From positions 1 through 64,000 of the forward strand of contig NZ_CALGRE010000011.1 in assembly GCF_937958975.1 (NCBI RefSeq): 64,000 nucleotides of DNA, written 5' to 3'. The position numbers and the translations under genes are program-made. Shown piece by piece: positions 8,619 to 17,612 of the stretch (position 1 is the stretch's first letter; every line of letters starts with the position of its first letter). The DNA comes from an uncultured Eubacterium sp. (lineage in GTDB: Bacteria > Bacillota > Clostridia > Lachnospirales > Lachnospiraceae). A model generated the notes under the pieces. It saw only the letters and a list, made by a program, of their open reading frames with translations. It did no database searches and had not been told where the DNA came from.

Positions 8619-10376
8619 ATGATAGAAAAGAAAATTATTACAACAAATATGATATCAATGTTACTTGCAGTAGTCTTGGCAGTATCTTTGGTGACGGTGT
8701 GTCCGTCGGGAACTTCTTCAGCTATAGGTGAGGAGACAACGGCACAGGAAAATGTGGAAAGTAATGGCGTTACATACAATTTTTCCAATTTTACTGCGGG
8801 TTCGGCTTCTGGAAGTATAACACTTTCAACGGATGAGGCAGCTGCATACGACTTATATTGGGGTGATAAAGACGGAAATAAATTGACCTATAACGGTGTA
8901 GAATTTTCGGAATTTGGGAAAATAAATACAAAGCTAAACAGTACAACAGGAAACTATGAGGGGAACTATAAAATAGCATCGCCTTATACTGCAATTCCTG
9001 AAGGGGCAGAAAAATTATTAGTTTACAAGTCAGAAACAAAAACAGAGTACAGTTATAACATACCTGAGAGTAAGCAGTTTAATGCGGGAAAATTATCTTA
9101 TAAATTTGCATTGATGAGTGATGTACATTATAACAGATACAGTGATTATTCTGCGGATGATTCTGTGGAGGCATTTGATAATGCTTTAAAATTTGTCAAT
9201 AATCAGGGAATAGATTTTGTCGGTCTGACAGGAGACTTGAGTAATCAGGGAGAGGATTCCTCTTATAAAAAATTTAATACCGCAATAAATAAATATCCGG
9301 GAATGACCGTATATACATGTATGGGAAATCATGATGTATCATGGACAGGAAATGCAGAAAAACATGTAAAATCATTTGCAAAACAGGTGAACACAAAGAG
9401 AACTAAGGACAAAAATGTCAAAGTTATCAGTTCAAATGGTGTTGACTTTATATATGAAAAACAGGGTGATATATTTATTTTCTTTAGTCAGACAAAGGCA
9501 TATTACAGGAAAAATGCATATTTAGTAAGTGATGACCAGCTTAACTGGTTAGAGAAAAATTTAAATACTTATGCCAATAAAAATGTATATTTGTTTTTCC
9601 ATACATATATGGCATCAGAGAATGGGAATGGAGCAACAGCAGTAGGTAACCTTATGAATCCGGCAGGATATTCTTATGATTTGACATATATTTTTGGAAA
9701 TTCAGATGAAATAAGATTTAGAAAAATATTAAACAGATATCCGAATGTTACAATGTTCAGTGGACATTCGCACTGGGCATATGACCAGCAAAAATACAAT
9801 TCAAACCTTAACATTGGAAATATAAACAGCAGGAGAACAGGAGCTTCTCTTGTTCATTTAGCCAGTGTCAGCGCTCCTAGAACGATTCTGCCAAATGTAA
9901 TGCAGCGTGACGAAAATAATGGTGTAAAGTCAGAGGGAACAATTGCATTAAAATACAGCGGATGTACAGTTTACATGGGAGTAGATTTTAAGAGTGGAAA
10001 ATATTTGGCATATGCTACATATATTAATAAAGATGGCAAAAAAGGTACTCCACAGCCGGCAATTAAAACCGGTTCTACGAAAATTACTTCCGTAGGAAAA
10101 GTTAAAAAAGTATCTAAAAAATCGAAAAAATATAAGGTAGCAATTAAATACAAAAAAGTAGCAAAAGCATATAAATACCAGATTCAGTATTCAACAAACA
10201 GTAAATTTAAGACAGGAAAGACAAAGACAAAGTACACGAGTAAGGCAAGTTATACAATAAGCAAACTTAAGAGAAAAACAAAATATTATGTGCGAGTGCG
10301 GGCTTATAGATATCAGTTTGGATATAGAATTTATGGTAGTTGGTCTAAAGTTAAAAAAATAAAAACAAAAAAGTGA
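8619..10376 (+). CDS. Secreted calcineurin-like metallophosphoesterase
   Basis: This 585-residue exported enzyme of the binuclear-metal phosphoesterase family shows all the motifs: SDVHYNR (about 167-173), GD (205-206), GNHD (236-239), a later FFHTY and GHSHW. A signal peptide covers about residues 1-35. The N-terminal 110 residues form a beta-rich domain, and the last 90 residues are the Lys-rich FN3-like module ending KIKTKK. I take the ATG at 8619 because GGAGG (8609-8613) sits 5 bases before it; the in-frame ATG at 8607 overlaps that site. The substrate cannot be read from the sequence. A weak TTGAAA/TTTATA promoter lies at 8533-8561. Confidence 0.85.
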   Translation: MIEKKIITTNMISMLLAVVLAVSLVTVCPSGTSSAIGEETTAQENVESNGVTYNFSNFTAGSASGSITLSTDEAAAYDLYWGDKDGNKLTYNGVEFSEFGKINTKLNSTTGNYEGNYKIASPYTAIPEGAEKLLVYKSETKTEYSYNIPESKQFNAGKLSYKFALMSDVHYNRYSDYSADDSVEAFDNALKFVNNQGIDFVGLTGDLSNQGEDSSYKKFNTAINKYPGMTVYTCMGNHDVSWTGNAEKHVKSFAKQVNTKRTKDKNVKVISSNGVDFIYEKQGDIFIFFSQTKAYYRKNAYLVSDDQLNWLEKNLNTYANKNVYLFFHTYMASENGNGATAVGNLMNPAGYSYDLTYIFGNSDEIRFRKILNRYPNVTMFSGHSHWAYDQQKYNSNLNIGNINSRRTGASLVHLASVSAPRTILPNVMQRDENNGVKSEGTIALKYSGCTVYMGVDFKSGKYLAYATYINKDGKKGTPQPAIKTGSTKITSVGKVKKVSKKSKKYKVAIKYKKVAKAYKYQIQYSTNSKFKTGKTKTKYTSKASYTISKLKRKTKYYVRVRAYRYQFGYRIYGSWSKVKKIKTKK

Positions 10377-10416
10377 TTTGCTACTTATAAAATAATGAAA
10401 GAAGTTTTAAAGAAAA

Positions 10417-11559
10417 ATGGGTAAAGCAAGAAAAATAGTAAAAAAAAGCATTAGGCTCATAAATAATAAAACGATTCGAACAACAAAACAGATTAAAAAC
10501 CATTCTAAAGTACAATTTAGACAAAAAAGAAATAAAAGAACTAATTATAATTTAGATATGGAAAATTTATCCAATAACAGAAAGGAACAGAGATATTACA
10601 ATAAAAAACAGAGAAATCATACCTCTTCAAAAAAACTTACTATAGGCAGACTTCTTATAATTGACATTTTAGTATTATTGTTGATTTTAGCAATGTTTAT
10701 ATTTGTCCGATGTCACAGAGGAGATATATCAAATAATCAGATTGATTATAGGCACCTTGATATATCGGGGACATGGTACAAAGTCAATATAGATGAGATG
10801 AATAAAATTATATTTACTGATGATGGAAAATATGAAGAACAGGATATGTCAGGAAATAAAATAAAGTCGGGAACATACGAAATAGGAGAGCACTTGATTA
10901 CATTTGATAAAGTTACTCTATCTATGGACTATGTTGATGAGAAAAAAGAGTTAAGGGATGCTATTGATGAGGACGATATTTCTGAATATGAACTAAACAA
11001 ATATTTCTATACAGATGATAAGACAAGAAATAAAATATATTATTTTGCGGAGGAAGATGCCGCCGCAGATTGCCTGGAAGAAAACCTTTTATCCAACAGT
11101 TATTATGAAAAAGCAGGAATGTTTGATAAAGACGGATTTGCAATTGATGGTGAGGGAACACTTCTGGCATACAATGGCAAAGCGGAAGAGATTACAATTC
11201 CTCAAAACGTAAAGCGTATTGCTGAGAATGCGATGTCGGCAGATTATGACAGAGCACTCGATACAAAAAAGGTTACCATTTTGGGTAATGTGAAAAAGAT
11301 AGATGCGGGTGCATTTTCATTTTCTACGATAGAGACAGTTGTCATTGAAAGCGGAGTTGAAGAAATAGAAACATGGGCATTTGGAGATAGTAAAATTAAG
11401 GAAATATATTTCCCTGATTACATTACAAGTCTTCATGCCGGTATTTTGGATACCGAAGAAGGATTGGAGGATTTGAAGATTCATTGTAAACCGGGCTCAC
11501 AGGTGGAAAAATATTTTAAAGATAACCCACCGGATGGAAAATACGAGATAGTGGAGTAA
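10417..11559 (+). CDS. Membrane-anchored protein with BspA-type LRR domain
   Basis: The 380-residue product begins with about 75 very basic residues lacking a signal peptide. One transmembrane helix follows (about 82-100, LLIIDILVLLLILAMFIFV). Outside the membrane is a small beta-rich domain (115-180, SGTWYKVN...TFTDDGKY type) and a C-terminal LRR_5 block (residues 245-355, for example KRIAENAMSADYDRA and KKIDAGAFSFSTIETVVIESG-type repeats). The topology is type II, cytoplasmic N-terminus. The ribosome site is weak. It lies 40 bases after the phosphoesterase with no terminator between, so they may be co-transcribed. Function unknown. Confidence 0.65.
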   Translation: MGKARKIVKKSIRLINNKTIRTTKQIKNHSKVQFRQKRNKRTNYNLDMENLSNNRKEQRYYNKKQRNHTSSKKLTIGRLLIIDILVLLLILAMFIFVRCHRGDISNNQIDYRHLDISGTWYKVNIDEMNKIIFTDDGKYEEQDMSGNKIKSGTYEIGEHLITFDKVTLSMDYVDEKKELRDAIDEDDISEYELNKYFYTDDKTRNKIYYFAEEDAAADCLEENLLSNSYYEKAGMFDKDGFAIDGEGTLLAYNGKAEEITIPQNVKRIAENAMSADYDRALDTKKVTILGNVKKIDAGAFSFSTIETVVIESGVEEIETWAFGDSKIKEIYFPDYITSLHAGILDTEEGLEDLKIHCKPGSQVEKYFKDNPPDGKYEIVE

Positions 11560-11563
11560 TAAA

Positions 11564-12535
11564 TTGACGAAATTTGGTATTATAGGTGCAGGAGATATTG
11601 CAAATGCCATGGCAAAGACTATATCCAATATGAGTGATGTGGATATGTACGCGATAGCATCCAGAAATTTGGATAAAGCCGAATCATATAAAGAAAAATA
11701 TAAAATGAAAAAGGCATATGGTTCTTATGAAGAATTAGTCAGAGATGATAATATCAATGTTGTTTACATCGCAACGCCTCATTCTTTTCATTATGAACAT
11801 GCTATGTTGTGCTTAAAACATGGGAAGCATGTATTATGTGAAAAGGCATTTACAGCAAATGCACGTCAGGCAAAGGAGTTGATTGAGTATGCCAGGGCAA
11901 AGAATCTCTTTTTGGGTGAGGCAATGTGGACAAGGTTTATGCCTTTGACAAAAAAGTTTCAGCAGCTTTTACAGGAAAAAATTATTGGTGAAGTTACTTA
12001 TATGACAGCAAATCTCAATTTTCCCATGATGCAAAAAGAAAGGTTATTAGAGCCGGAGTTAGCAGGGGGAGCTCTTTTGGATGTTGGAATCTATCCGTTG
12101 ACGATTGCTTCTCTTGTTATGGGAGATGATATACAAAATATAAATGTTTCAGTAAGGCTTTCTGACCAGGGAATGGACATTGCGGGACAATACACTTTGC
12201 TTTATAAAGATGGCAGAATGGCAGATTTAAATTCAGGAATGTGTTCTTTCAGTGATGGAAATGCGGTGATATATGGAACAAAAGGTTTTATGGTATTAGA
12301 GGGAGTGAATCATCCCTATTCTATTAAAGTATATGATAGCAATAAAGTTATCTTTCAGGAAATACAGAGAGAACATCAAATAACAGGATATGAGTATGAA
12401 GTGCGTGCATGTGTTGAAGCAATTAAAAATAAACAGTTATTCTGTGAAGAAATATCTCACGAACAGACAATGATTATGATGAGACAGATGGATAAAATAA
12501 GACAGTTAATGGGAGTGAAATATCCTTTTGAATAA
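11564..12535 (+). CDS. Gfo/Idh/MocA family oxidoreductase
   Basis: A 323-residue NAD(P)-dependent sugar or polyol dehydrogenase family protein, full length. The N-terminal Rossmann fold shows GIIGAGDIANAMA at 5-17. The catalytic EKP-type motif reads CEKAFTAN (about 92-99), with Ala in place of the usual Pro. The C-terminal alpha/beta domain includes GGALLDVGIYPL, the usual family signature. The start is TTG, placed 7 bases after GTGGAG; the preceding LRR gene stops 4 bases upstream, so the two are probably translated from one message. The substrate is not predictable. Confidence 0.88.
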   Translation: MTKFGIIGAGDIANAMAKTISNMSDVDMYAIASRNLDKAESYKEKYKMKKAYGSYEELVRDDNINVVYIATPHSFHYEHAMLCLKHGKHVLCEKAFTANARQAKELIEYARAKNLFLGEAMWTRFMPLTKKFQQLLQEKIIGEVTYMTANLNFPMMQKERLLEPELAGGALLDVGIYPLTIASLVMGDDIQNINVSVRLSDQGMDIAGQYTLLYKDGRMADLNSGMCSFSDGNAVIYGTKGFMVLEGVNHPYSIKVYDSNKVIFQEIQREHQITGYEYEVRACVEAIKNKQLFCEEISHEQTMIMMRQMDKIRQLMGVKYPFE

Positions 12536-12555
12536 ACTTATTAATATAATAATAG

Positions 12556-12606
12556 AACAGTTATCAGATTGATTATTTTAATCAGTTTGATAGCTGTTTT
12601 TTTAAG
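12556..12606 (+). terminator. Rho-independent terminator
   Basis: AACAGTTATCA pairs with TGATAGCTGTT with inner pairing GATTGATTA/TAATCAGTT, followed by a T-run. Its tail overlaps the first Pho-box repeat. Confidence 0.75.
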
Positions 12607-12644
12607 TAGTTTTAACAAAACTTTGTAATTACTTTTAACATGAA
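12601..12644 (+). promoter_or_regulatory. Pho box of the pst operon
   Basis: Four consecutive 11-base units start TTTAAG, TTAACA, TTGTAA and TTTAAC (12601, 12612, 12623, 12634). This period and core match the TT(A/T/C)ACA direct repeats bound by PhoP-type regulators. A possible -10 TATATT lies at 12656-12661. Similar repeats precede the regulator and Na/Pi genes. Confidence 0.65.
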
Positions 12645-12703
12645 AAATATATGCTTATATTGTAAAAAAACAAAGAATCAAAATCAAAAGGAGAAAGGAG
12701 AGT

Positions 12704-12745
12704 ATGAATGTATTGCAAGAGATACATCATACGGGAAAAAAATGA
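12704..12745 (+). CDS. 13-residue leader peptide coupled to pstS
   Basis: A short reading frame, MNVLQEIHHTGKK, begins at an ATG behind the very strong site GGAGAAAGGAG. Its TGA stop overlaps the pstS ATG (ATGA). pstS itself has no good ribosome site of its own, so translation is probably coupled through this leader. Confidence 0.5.
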   Translation: MNVLQEIHHTGKK

Positions 12746-13632
12746 AAAAGAAACTTTTGGCAGTGATTGCTGCAACAATTATTACAACAATGGCAATTAC
12801 AGGGTGTGGAAAATCGGGTAATGAAAGTAAAGAAACAAATGGTGATTCAGCTTCATCTGCAACAGGAGTAATTTCGGTAGTTTCCAGAGAAGATGGTTCA
12901 GGCACAAGGGGAGCCTTCGTAGAACTTATGGGAGTTATTGACGAGCAGGAAAATGATATCACAACACAGACAGCAGAAATAACTAACAGTACATCTGTTA
13001 TGCTGAAAACAGTAAGTCAAAATGAGAAAGCAATCGGTTATGTATCACTTGGTTCCTTGTCAGCAGATGTAAAAGCAGTTGAAATTGATGGTGTGGAGGC
13101 GACGGCAGAAAATGTAAAAATAGGTACATATAAGGTATCGAGACCTTTTAATATCTGTTATAAAGAGGAAAAACTTACAGACTTAGATAAAGATTTTATC
13201 AGTTATATTATGAGTGAAGATGGACAGAAGATTGTAAATGATGAGGGTTATATTAGTCTGAAAGCAGAAGGAAAATATACGGGAAGTGGAAAGAAAGGCA
13301 AGATTACCTTGGCAGGTTCCACGTCAGTAGCACCTTTAATGGATAAAATTAAAGATGCATATGCAAAAATTAATCCGGATGTAACAATTGAAATACAGGA
13401 ATCAGGTTCATCCGCAGGAATTCAGGCAGCAACAGAAGGAGCTGCACAGATAGGAATGTCTTCCAGGGAATTGAAAGATGAAGAACTTTCAGCAGGACTC
13501 ACATTGAAACAGATAGCGATGGATGGAATTGCAGTGATTATAAATAACAATAATCCGTTAACAGGTCTCACAAGTGAGCAGGTAAAAAAAATATATACAG
13601 GTGAAATCACAAATTGGGATGAAGTAAAATAG
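12742..13632 (+). CDS. pstS: Phosphate ABC transporter substrate-binding lipoprotein PstS, permuted
   Basis: This 296-residue periplasmic-type phosphate-binding lipoprotein has the lipobox ITGC with Cys22. Phosphate-binding motifs are present but in swapped order: SREDGSGTRGAF (48-59) and AIGYVSLGS (97-105), normally in the second half, come first. AGSTSVAP (191-198), GSSAG (222-226), SSRELK (240-245) and GEITNWDEVK (287-296), normally in the first half, come last. This is a circular permutation of classical PstS. The start at 12742 gives a proper signal peptide; the in-frame ATG at 12640 would add residues encoded by the ribosome site. It is the first gene of the pst operon. Confidence 0.92.
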   Translation: MKKKLLAVIAATIITTMAITGCGKSGNESKETNGDSASSATGVISVVSREDGSGTRGAFVELMGVIDEQENDITTQTAEITNSTSVMLKTVSQNEKAIGYVSLGSLSADVKAVEIDGVEATAENVKIGTYKVSRPFNICYKEEKLTDLDKDFISYIMSEDGQKIVNDEGYISLKAEGKYTGSGKKGKITLAGSTSVAPLMDKIKDAYAKINPDVTIEIQESGSSAGIQAATEGAAQIGMSSRELKDEELSAGLTLKQIAMDGIAVIINNNNPLTGLTSEQVKKIYTGEITNWDEVK

Positions 13633-13703
13633 TAAAGGAGTCAGATAAAGAGTTTGCCGCCGGTTACGGGGTGAATTGCTTTCAAACTAGAGGAGTAAAA
13701 TCG

Positions 13704-14555
13704 TTGAATAAAGGATTAGAAGTCTTAATGAGAATTGTGTTTCTTGTTTGTGCCTGCATATCTATAGCAGCTGTTGCATTAATATGCATATTTATGTTTG
13801 CAAATGGTATGCCTGCAATACGGGAAATAGGAGTTATAAAGTTCTTATTTGGAGATACATGGAAAGCAAATCAGGAAATTTTTGGAATTGGTCCAATGAT
13901 TATAGGCAGTATATATGTTACGGCAGGAGCAATGGTTATAGGCGTGCCGATTGGACTTCTGACAGCAGTATTTTTGGCAAAGTATTGCCCTGATAAATTA
14001 TATAGATTTGTCAAACCAATTATTAATCTTATGGCCGGAATCCCTTCTATCATATATGGTTTCTTTGGCTTAGTGGTAATAGTTCCAGCGATACAAAATA
14101 TATTTGAAACCAGTGGAAAGGGGATTTTGACAGCATCTATACTTTTGGGAATGATGGTTCTTCCTACAATTATTAATACGGCAGAATCCTCAATAAAAGC
14201 AGTGCCTTCAAGTTATTTTGAGGGGGCGTTGGCTCTGGGAGCCACAAAGGAAAGAAGTATATTTAAGACAGTTATTCCTGCTGCTAAGTCAGGTGTAATG
14301 TCAGGAATTATTTTAGGAATGGGAAGAGCGATTGGTGAGACAATGGCAGTTGTTATGATAGCAGGAAATCAGCCAATATATCCGGAAAGTATACTGAGTG
14401 GAACGAGAACACTGACATCCAATATCGTATTGGAAATGGCATATTCCACAGGATTGCACAGGAGAGCATTGATTGCAACAGCAGTGGTATTGTTTGTTTT
14501 TATTTTGATAATTAATGTATGTTTTTCAATTTTAAACAGAAAGAATGAAGAGTAA
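13704..14555 (+). CDS. pstC: Phosphate ABC transporter permease PstC
   Basis: A 283-residue inner membrane permease with six predicted helices, forming the phosphate channel with PstA. The EAA loop reads EGALALGATKERSIFKTVIP. I choose the TTG at 13704 because AGAGGAG lies 8 bases upstream; the in-frame GTG at 13671 has no good site. It follows pstS by 71 bases without a terminator. The length is normal for the family. Confidence 0.93.
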   Translation: MNKGLEVLMRIVFLVCACISIAAVALICIFMFANGMPAIREIGVIKFLFGDTWKANQEIFGIGPMIIGSIYVTAGAMVIGVPIGLLTAVFLAKYCPDKLYRFVKPIINLMAGIPSIIYGFFGLVVIVPAIQNIFETSGKGILTASILLGMMVLPTIINTAESSIKAVPSSYFEGALALGATKERSIFKTVIPAAKSGVMSGIILGMGRAIGETMAVVMIAGNQPIYPESILSGTRTLTSNIVLEMAYSTGLHRRALIATAVVLFVFILIINVCFSILNRKNEE

Positions 14556-14589
14556 GATTCTGGGTTCTACATAAAGGAGAGAGTATAAA

Positions 14590-15432
14590 TTGAATAAAAT
14601 AAAAGAATATTTCAGGAAGCCAGGTTCACTGATAATGCTAATTTTAATCATAGTTGCTGTAAGTGTAACAATGGTTTCTATGGTTTATTTGGTGTTTTAT
14701 ATATTGATTAATGGCATTCCCTATATAACACCGGAATTATTTGCGTGGAAATATAATACGGAAAATGTCTCCATGACACCGGCAATTATTAATACTATTA
14801 TTGTTGTTTTTTTGACGTTATTGTGTGCGGTGCCGATAGGTATAGCGGCAGCCATATATTTGGTAGAATACTCTAAGAAAAATTCAAAATTAGTAAAGAT
14901 AATTAGAATTACGACAGAGACACTTGCAGGAATCCCTTCCATTGTATTTGGATTGTTTGGATTTATTGCGTTTGTTCTGGCATTAAAATGGGGCAATTCG
15001 TTGTTAGCAGGTGTATTTACACTGACAATGATGGTCTTGCCTACAATCATACGAACAACAGAGGAAGCGCTTCTGGCAGTACCGGATATGTTTCGTGAGG
15101 GAAGTTTTGGACTGGGTGCAGGAAAGCTTAGAACGATATTTGTGATTATACTTCCGGCAGCTGTACCGGGAATATTGTCAGGAATAATCCTTGCCATAGG
15201 AAGGATTGTCGGTGAGAGTGCAGCGCTCATTTTTACCGCAGGAACAGTGGCAGAGGTTCCTAAAAGTTTATTATCCTCGACCAGGACACTGGCAGTTCAT
15301 ATGTATTCCCTGTTAAATGAGGGGCTGTATACGAATCAGGCATATGCAACAGCGGTGGTTCTGCTTGTTATTGTATTAATTATAAATTGGTTGTCAGGAA
15401 AGGCAGCAAAAAAGGTTGGAAAGGAATCATAA
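14590..15432 (+). CDS. pstA: Phosphate ABC transporter permease PstA
   Basis: A 280-residue permease partner of PstC. Six helices are visible, with the EAA loop REGSFGLGAGKLRTIFVIIL around residues 180-199 and the conserved GESAALIFTAG stretch after it. The TTG start follows AAGGAGAG. The stop codon directly abuts the pstB ATG, consistent with coupled translation of the transporter subunits. Confidence 0.93.
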   Translation: MNKIKEYFRKPGSLIMLILIIVAVSVTMVSMVYLVFYILINGIPYITPELFAWKYNTENVSMTPAIINTIIVVFLTLLCAVPIGIAAAIYLVEYSKKNSKLVKIIRITTETLAGIPSIVFGLFGFIAFVLALKWGNSLLAGVFTLTMMVLPTIIRTTEEALLAVPDMFREGSFGLGAGKLRTIFVIILPAAVPGILSGIILAIGRIVGESAALIFTAGTVAEVPKSLLSSTRTLAVHMYSLLNEGLYTNQAYATAVVLLVIVLIINWLSGKAAKKVGKES

Positions 15433-16182
15433 ATGGGAAAGTTTGATATTGAGAACATGGAACTCTATTATGGAGATTTTCATGCTATAAAAAACGTAAA
15501 TCTTAGTATACCGCCAAATGAAATTACGGCGTTTATCGGACCGTCAGGTTGTGGGAAGTCTACAGTTTTAAAATCATTAAATCGTATGAATGACTTGATT
15601 ACTGATTGTAAGATAGAAGGCACTATCTCCTTGGATGGTGTGGACATTTATAGAGACATTGACGTGAATTTGCTCAGAAGAAGAGTTGGGATGGTTTTTC
15701 AGAAACCAAATCTTTTTCCGATGAGTATATATGACAACATTGCTTATGGACCGAGAACACACGGAATACGTTCTAAATCTAAACTAGATGAAATTGTAGA
15801 GAGAACATTAAATCAGGCGGCAATCTGGGATGAAACAAAAGATAAGCTAAAGAAAAGTGCGCTGGCAATGTCTGGCGGGCAGCAGCAGAGACTATGTATC
15901 GCCAGAGCTTTGGCAGTGAATCCGGAAGTCATCTTAATGGATGAACCAACATCAGCGCTGGACCCTATTTCAACCTCTAAAATAGAGGATTTGGCGATAG
16001 AATTGAAGAAAGATTATACTGTGATTATGGTAACACACAATATGCAGCAGGCCGCAAGAATATCTGATAAGACGGCATTTTTCTTACTTGGAGAAGTTAT
16101 AGAATATGGTGATACAGAGCAAATGTTCTCTATGCCAAAAGATAGGAGAACAGAGGACTATATTACGGGAAGGTTTGGTTGA
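15433..16182 (+). CDS. pstB: Phosphate ABC transporter ATPase PstB
   Basis: A 249-residue cytoplasmic ATPase that powers phosphate import. It shows Walker A GPSGCGKS (36-43), Q-loop VFQKPNLFPMSIYDN, signature SGGQQQR, Walker B VILMDEPTSALD and the H-loop VTHNMQQA. It ends DRRTEDYITGRFG, typical for PstB. It starts immediately after pstA, and its stop overlaps the TTG start of phoU. Confidence 0.96.
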   Translation: MGKFDIENMELYYGDFHAIKNVNLSIPPNEITAFIGPSGCGKSTVLKSLNRMNDLITDCKIEGTISLDGVDIYRDIDVNLLRRRVGMVFQKPNLFPMSIYDNIAYGPRTHGIRSKSKLDEIVERTLNQAAIWDETKDKLKKSALAMSGGQQQRLCIARALAVNPEVILMDEPTSALDPISTSKIEDLAIELKKDYTVIMVTHNMQQAARISDKTAFFLLGEVIEYGDTEQMFSMPKDRRTEDYITGRFG

Positions 16183-16829
16183 TTTATATGAGAAGCAAAT
16201 TTGATGAGCAATTAGAAAATTTGAATAAAGAAATGATTCGTATGGGAAAATTATGTGAGCAGGCAATTGCCACAGCAATTAAAGTGACTATGGACTATTC
16301 CAATGAAGTGTTAAAGATAGAAGTATTTGATATAGATGCAGAAATAGATAGGAAAGAGAGAGAAATTGAAAATATCTGTATGAAGCTTTTGTTGAGACAA
16401 CAGCCTGTGGCAAAGGATTTGCGGGTAATTTCGTCAGCACTGAAGATGATTTCCGATATGGAGAGAATTGGAGACCAGGCATCAGACATTGTAGAGCTGG
16501 CAAAATATATAAAAAATAGCAGTATTAAATATCAGGTTCCTTTAAATGATATGGCTAACGAAGTAATAAAAATGGTAACAAATAGTATTGATTCATTTGT
16601 TAATAAAGATTTGGATATGGCAAAAAGTGTAATAATCAGTGATGATGTTGTAGATAACTATTTTGATGATATAAAGTGTAAATTAATTTCTATGATTACA
16701 CAAAGGACAGATGATGGAGAAGAATATATCGATATTCTTATGATTGCAAAGTATTTGGAGAGAATCGGAGACCATGCTACAAACATTGCAGGGTGGGTAG
16801 AATATTCAATACTGGGAACCCATGTGTAG
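16179..16829 (+). CDS. phoU: Phosphate signalling protein PhoU
   Basis: A 216-residue all-helical protein with two PhoU three-helix repeats, each with the metal-binding E/DxxxD pattern (MISDMERIGDQASD at about 89-102 and AKYLERIGDHATN near 190-202). It damps PhoR signalling in response to Pst activity. The TTG at 16179 overlaps the pstB stop and has GGGAAGG 5 bases upstream. The ATG at 16188 (213 residues, MRSKFDEQ) is a possible alternative. Confidence 0.93.
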   Translation: MIYMRSKFDEQLENLNKEMIRMGKLCEQAIATAIKVTMDYSNEVLKIEVFDIDAEIDRKEREIENICMKLLLRQQPVAKDLRVISSALKMISDMERIGDQASDIVELAKYIKNSSIKYQVPLNDMANEVIKMVTNSIDSFVNKDLDMAKSVIISDDVVDNYFDDIKCKLISMITQRTDDGEEYIDILMIAKYLERIGDHATNIAGWVEYSILGTHV

Positions 16830-16849
16830 GGATAAACTGTTATTGTGAC

Positions 16850-16893
16850 TTAACTTAAAATTTACTTAAGCTTAACTTAGAAATTACATATAC
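16850..16893 (+). promoter_or_regulatory. Pho box upstream of the regulator pair
   Basis: Four 11-base units in exact register: TTAACTTAAAA (16850), TTTACTTAAGC (16861), TTAACTTAGAA (16872) and ATTACATATAC (16883). This is the clearest Pho box of the window and suggests autoregulation of the two-component pair. Confidence 0.75.
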
Positions 16894-16923
16894 AAGTTAC
16901 GCTAAGTTTAAGGAGGCAGTAAT

Positions 16924-17595
16924 ATGATTTTTTTAGTTGAAGATGACAGCAGTATTAGAGAATTAGTTATATATACATTAGACAGTACCGGTCTTCAGGC
17001 GACAGGCTTTGAACGGCCGTCTGAATTTTGGAAGGCAATTAGAAAGACAATGCCATCATTGGTGATACTGGATGTAATGTTGCCGGAGGAAAGTGGTATT
17101 GAAATATTAAAAAAATTGCGGAAGAATCCTATGACAGAAAAAATTCCTGTTATTATGGCAACTGCAAAGACCAGTGAATATGATAAAATTAACGGTCTGG
17201 AAAGCGGTGCAGATGATTATATTGCAAAGCCCTTTAGCATGATGGAGATGGTGGCAAGAGTAAAGGCTTTATTGAGAAGAGCTGAGTATAGCAGTACCCA
17301 ATCGGATTATACGGTGAATAATCTTTATGTGTGTCCTGAAAAGCATATTGTCAAAGTGGATGGTCAGGAAGTTATTCTCACTTTAAAGGAGTTTGAAATG
17401 CTCTGTCTATTAATAAAAAATAGAGGAATTGTGCTGACAAGAGATCAGATGTTAAATAAGATATGGGGATATTCCTTTGATGGAGAAAGCAGAACTGTGG
17501 ATGTTCATATCAGAACGCTTCGCCAGAAACTGACTACAGCGGGAGGGATTATTAAGACAATCCGTGGGGTAGGATATAAAATCAGTAATAGCTAA
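16924..17595 (+). CDS. phoB: PhoB/PhoP-type response regulator
   Basis: A 223-residue OmpR-family regulator. The receiver domain has the acidic pocket EDD (6-8), acceptor Asp50 (VILDVMLPE), Thr80 and Lys102. The C-terminal winged helix (about 125-221) ends in DVHIRTLRQKL and IRTIRGVGYKI type family signatures. It follows the pst-phoU block, overlaps nothing, and is 17 bases from the kinase gene. A well spaced AAGGAGG precedes the ATG. Likely it binds the 11-bp repeats found at three sites here. Confidence 0.93.
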   Translation: MIFLVEDDSSIRELVIYTLDSTGLQATGFERPSEFWKAIRKTMPSLVILDVMLPEESGIEILKKLRKNPMTEKIPVIMATAKTSEYDKINGLESGADDYIAKPFSMMEMVARVKALLRRAEYSSTQSDYTVNNLYVCPEKHIVKVDGQEVILTLKEFEMLCLLIKNRGIVLTRDQMLNKIWGYSFDGESRTVDVHIRTLRQKLTTAGGIIKTIRGVGYKISNS

Positions 17596-17612
17596 AAGAG
17601 GAAACGAAAACT

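Noticed and set aside
14721..15230. 169-codon minus-strand frame inside pstA
   Set aside because: Antisense shadow of a conserved permease; no start signal and no recognisable domain.
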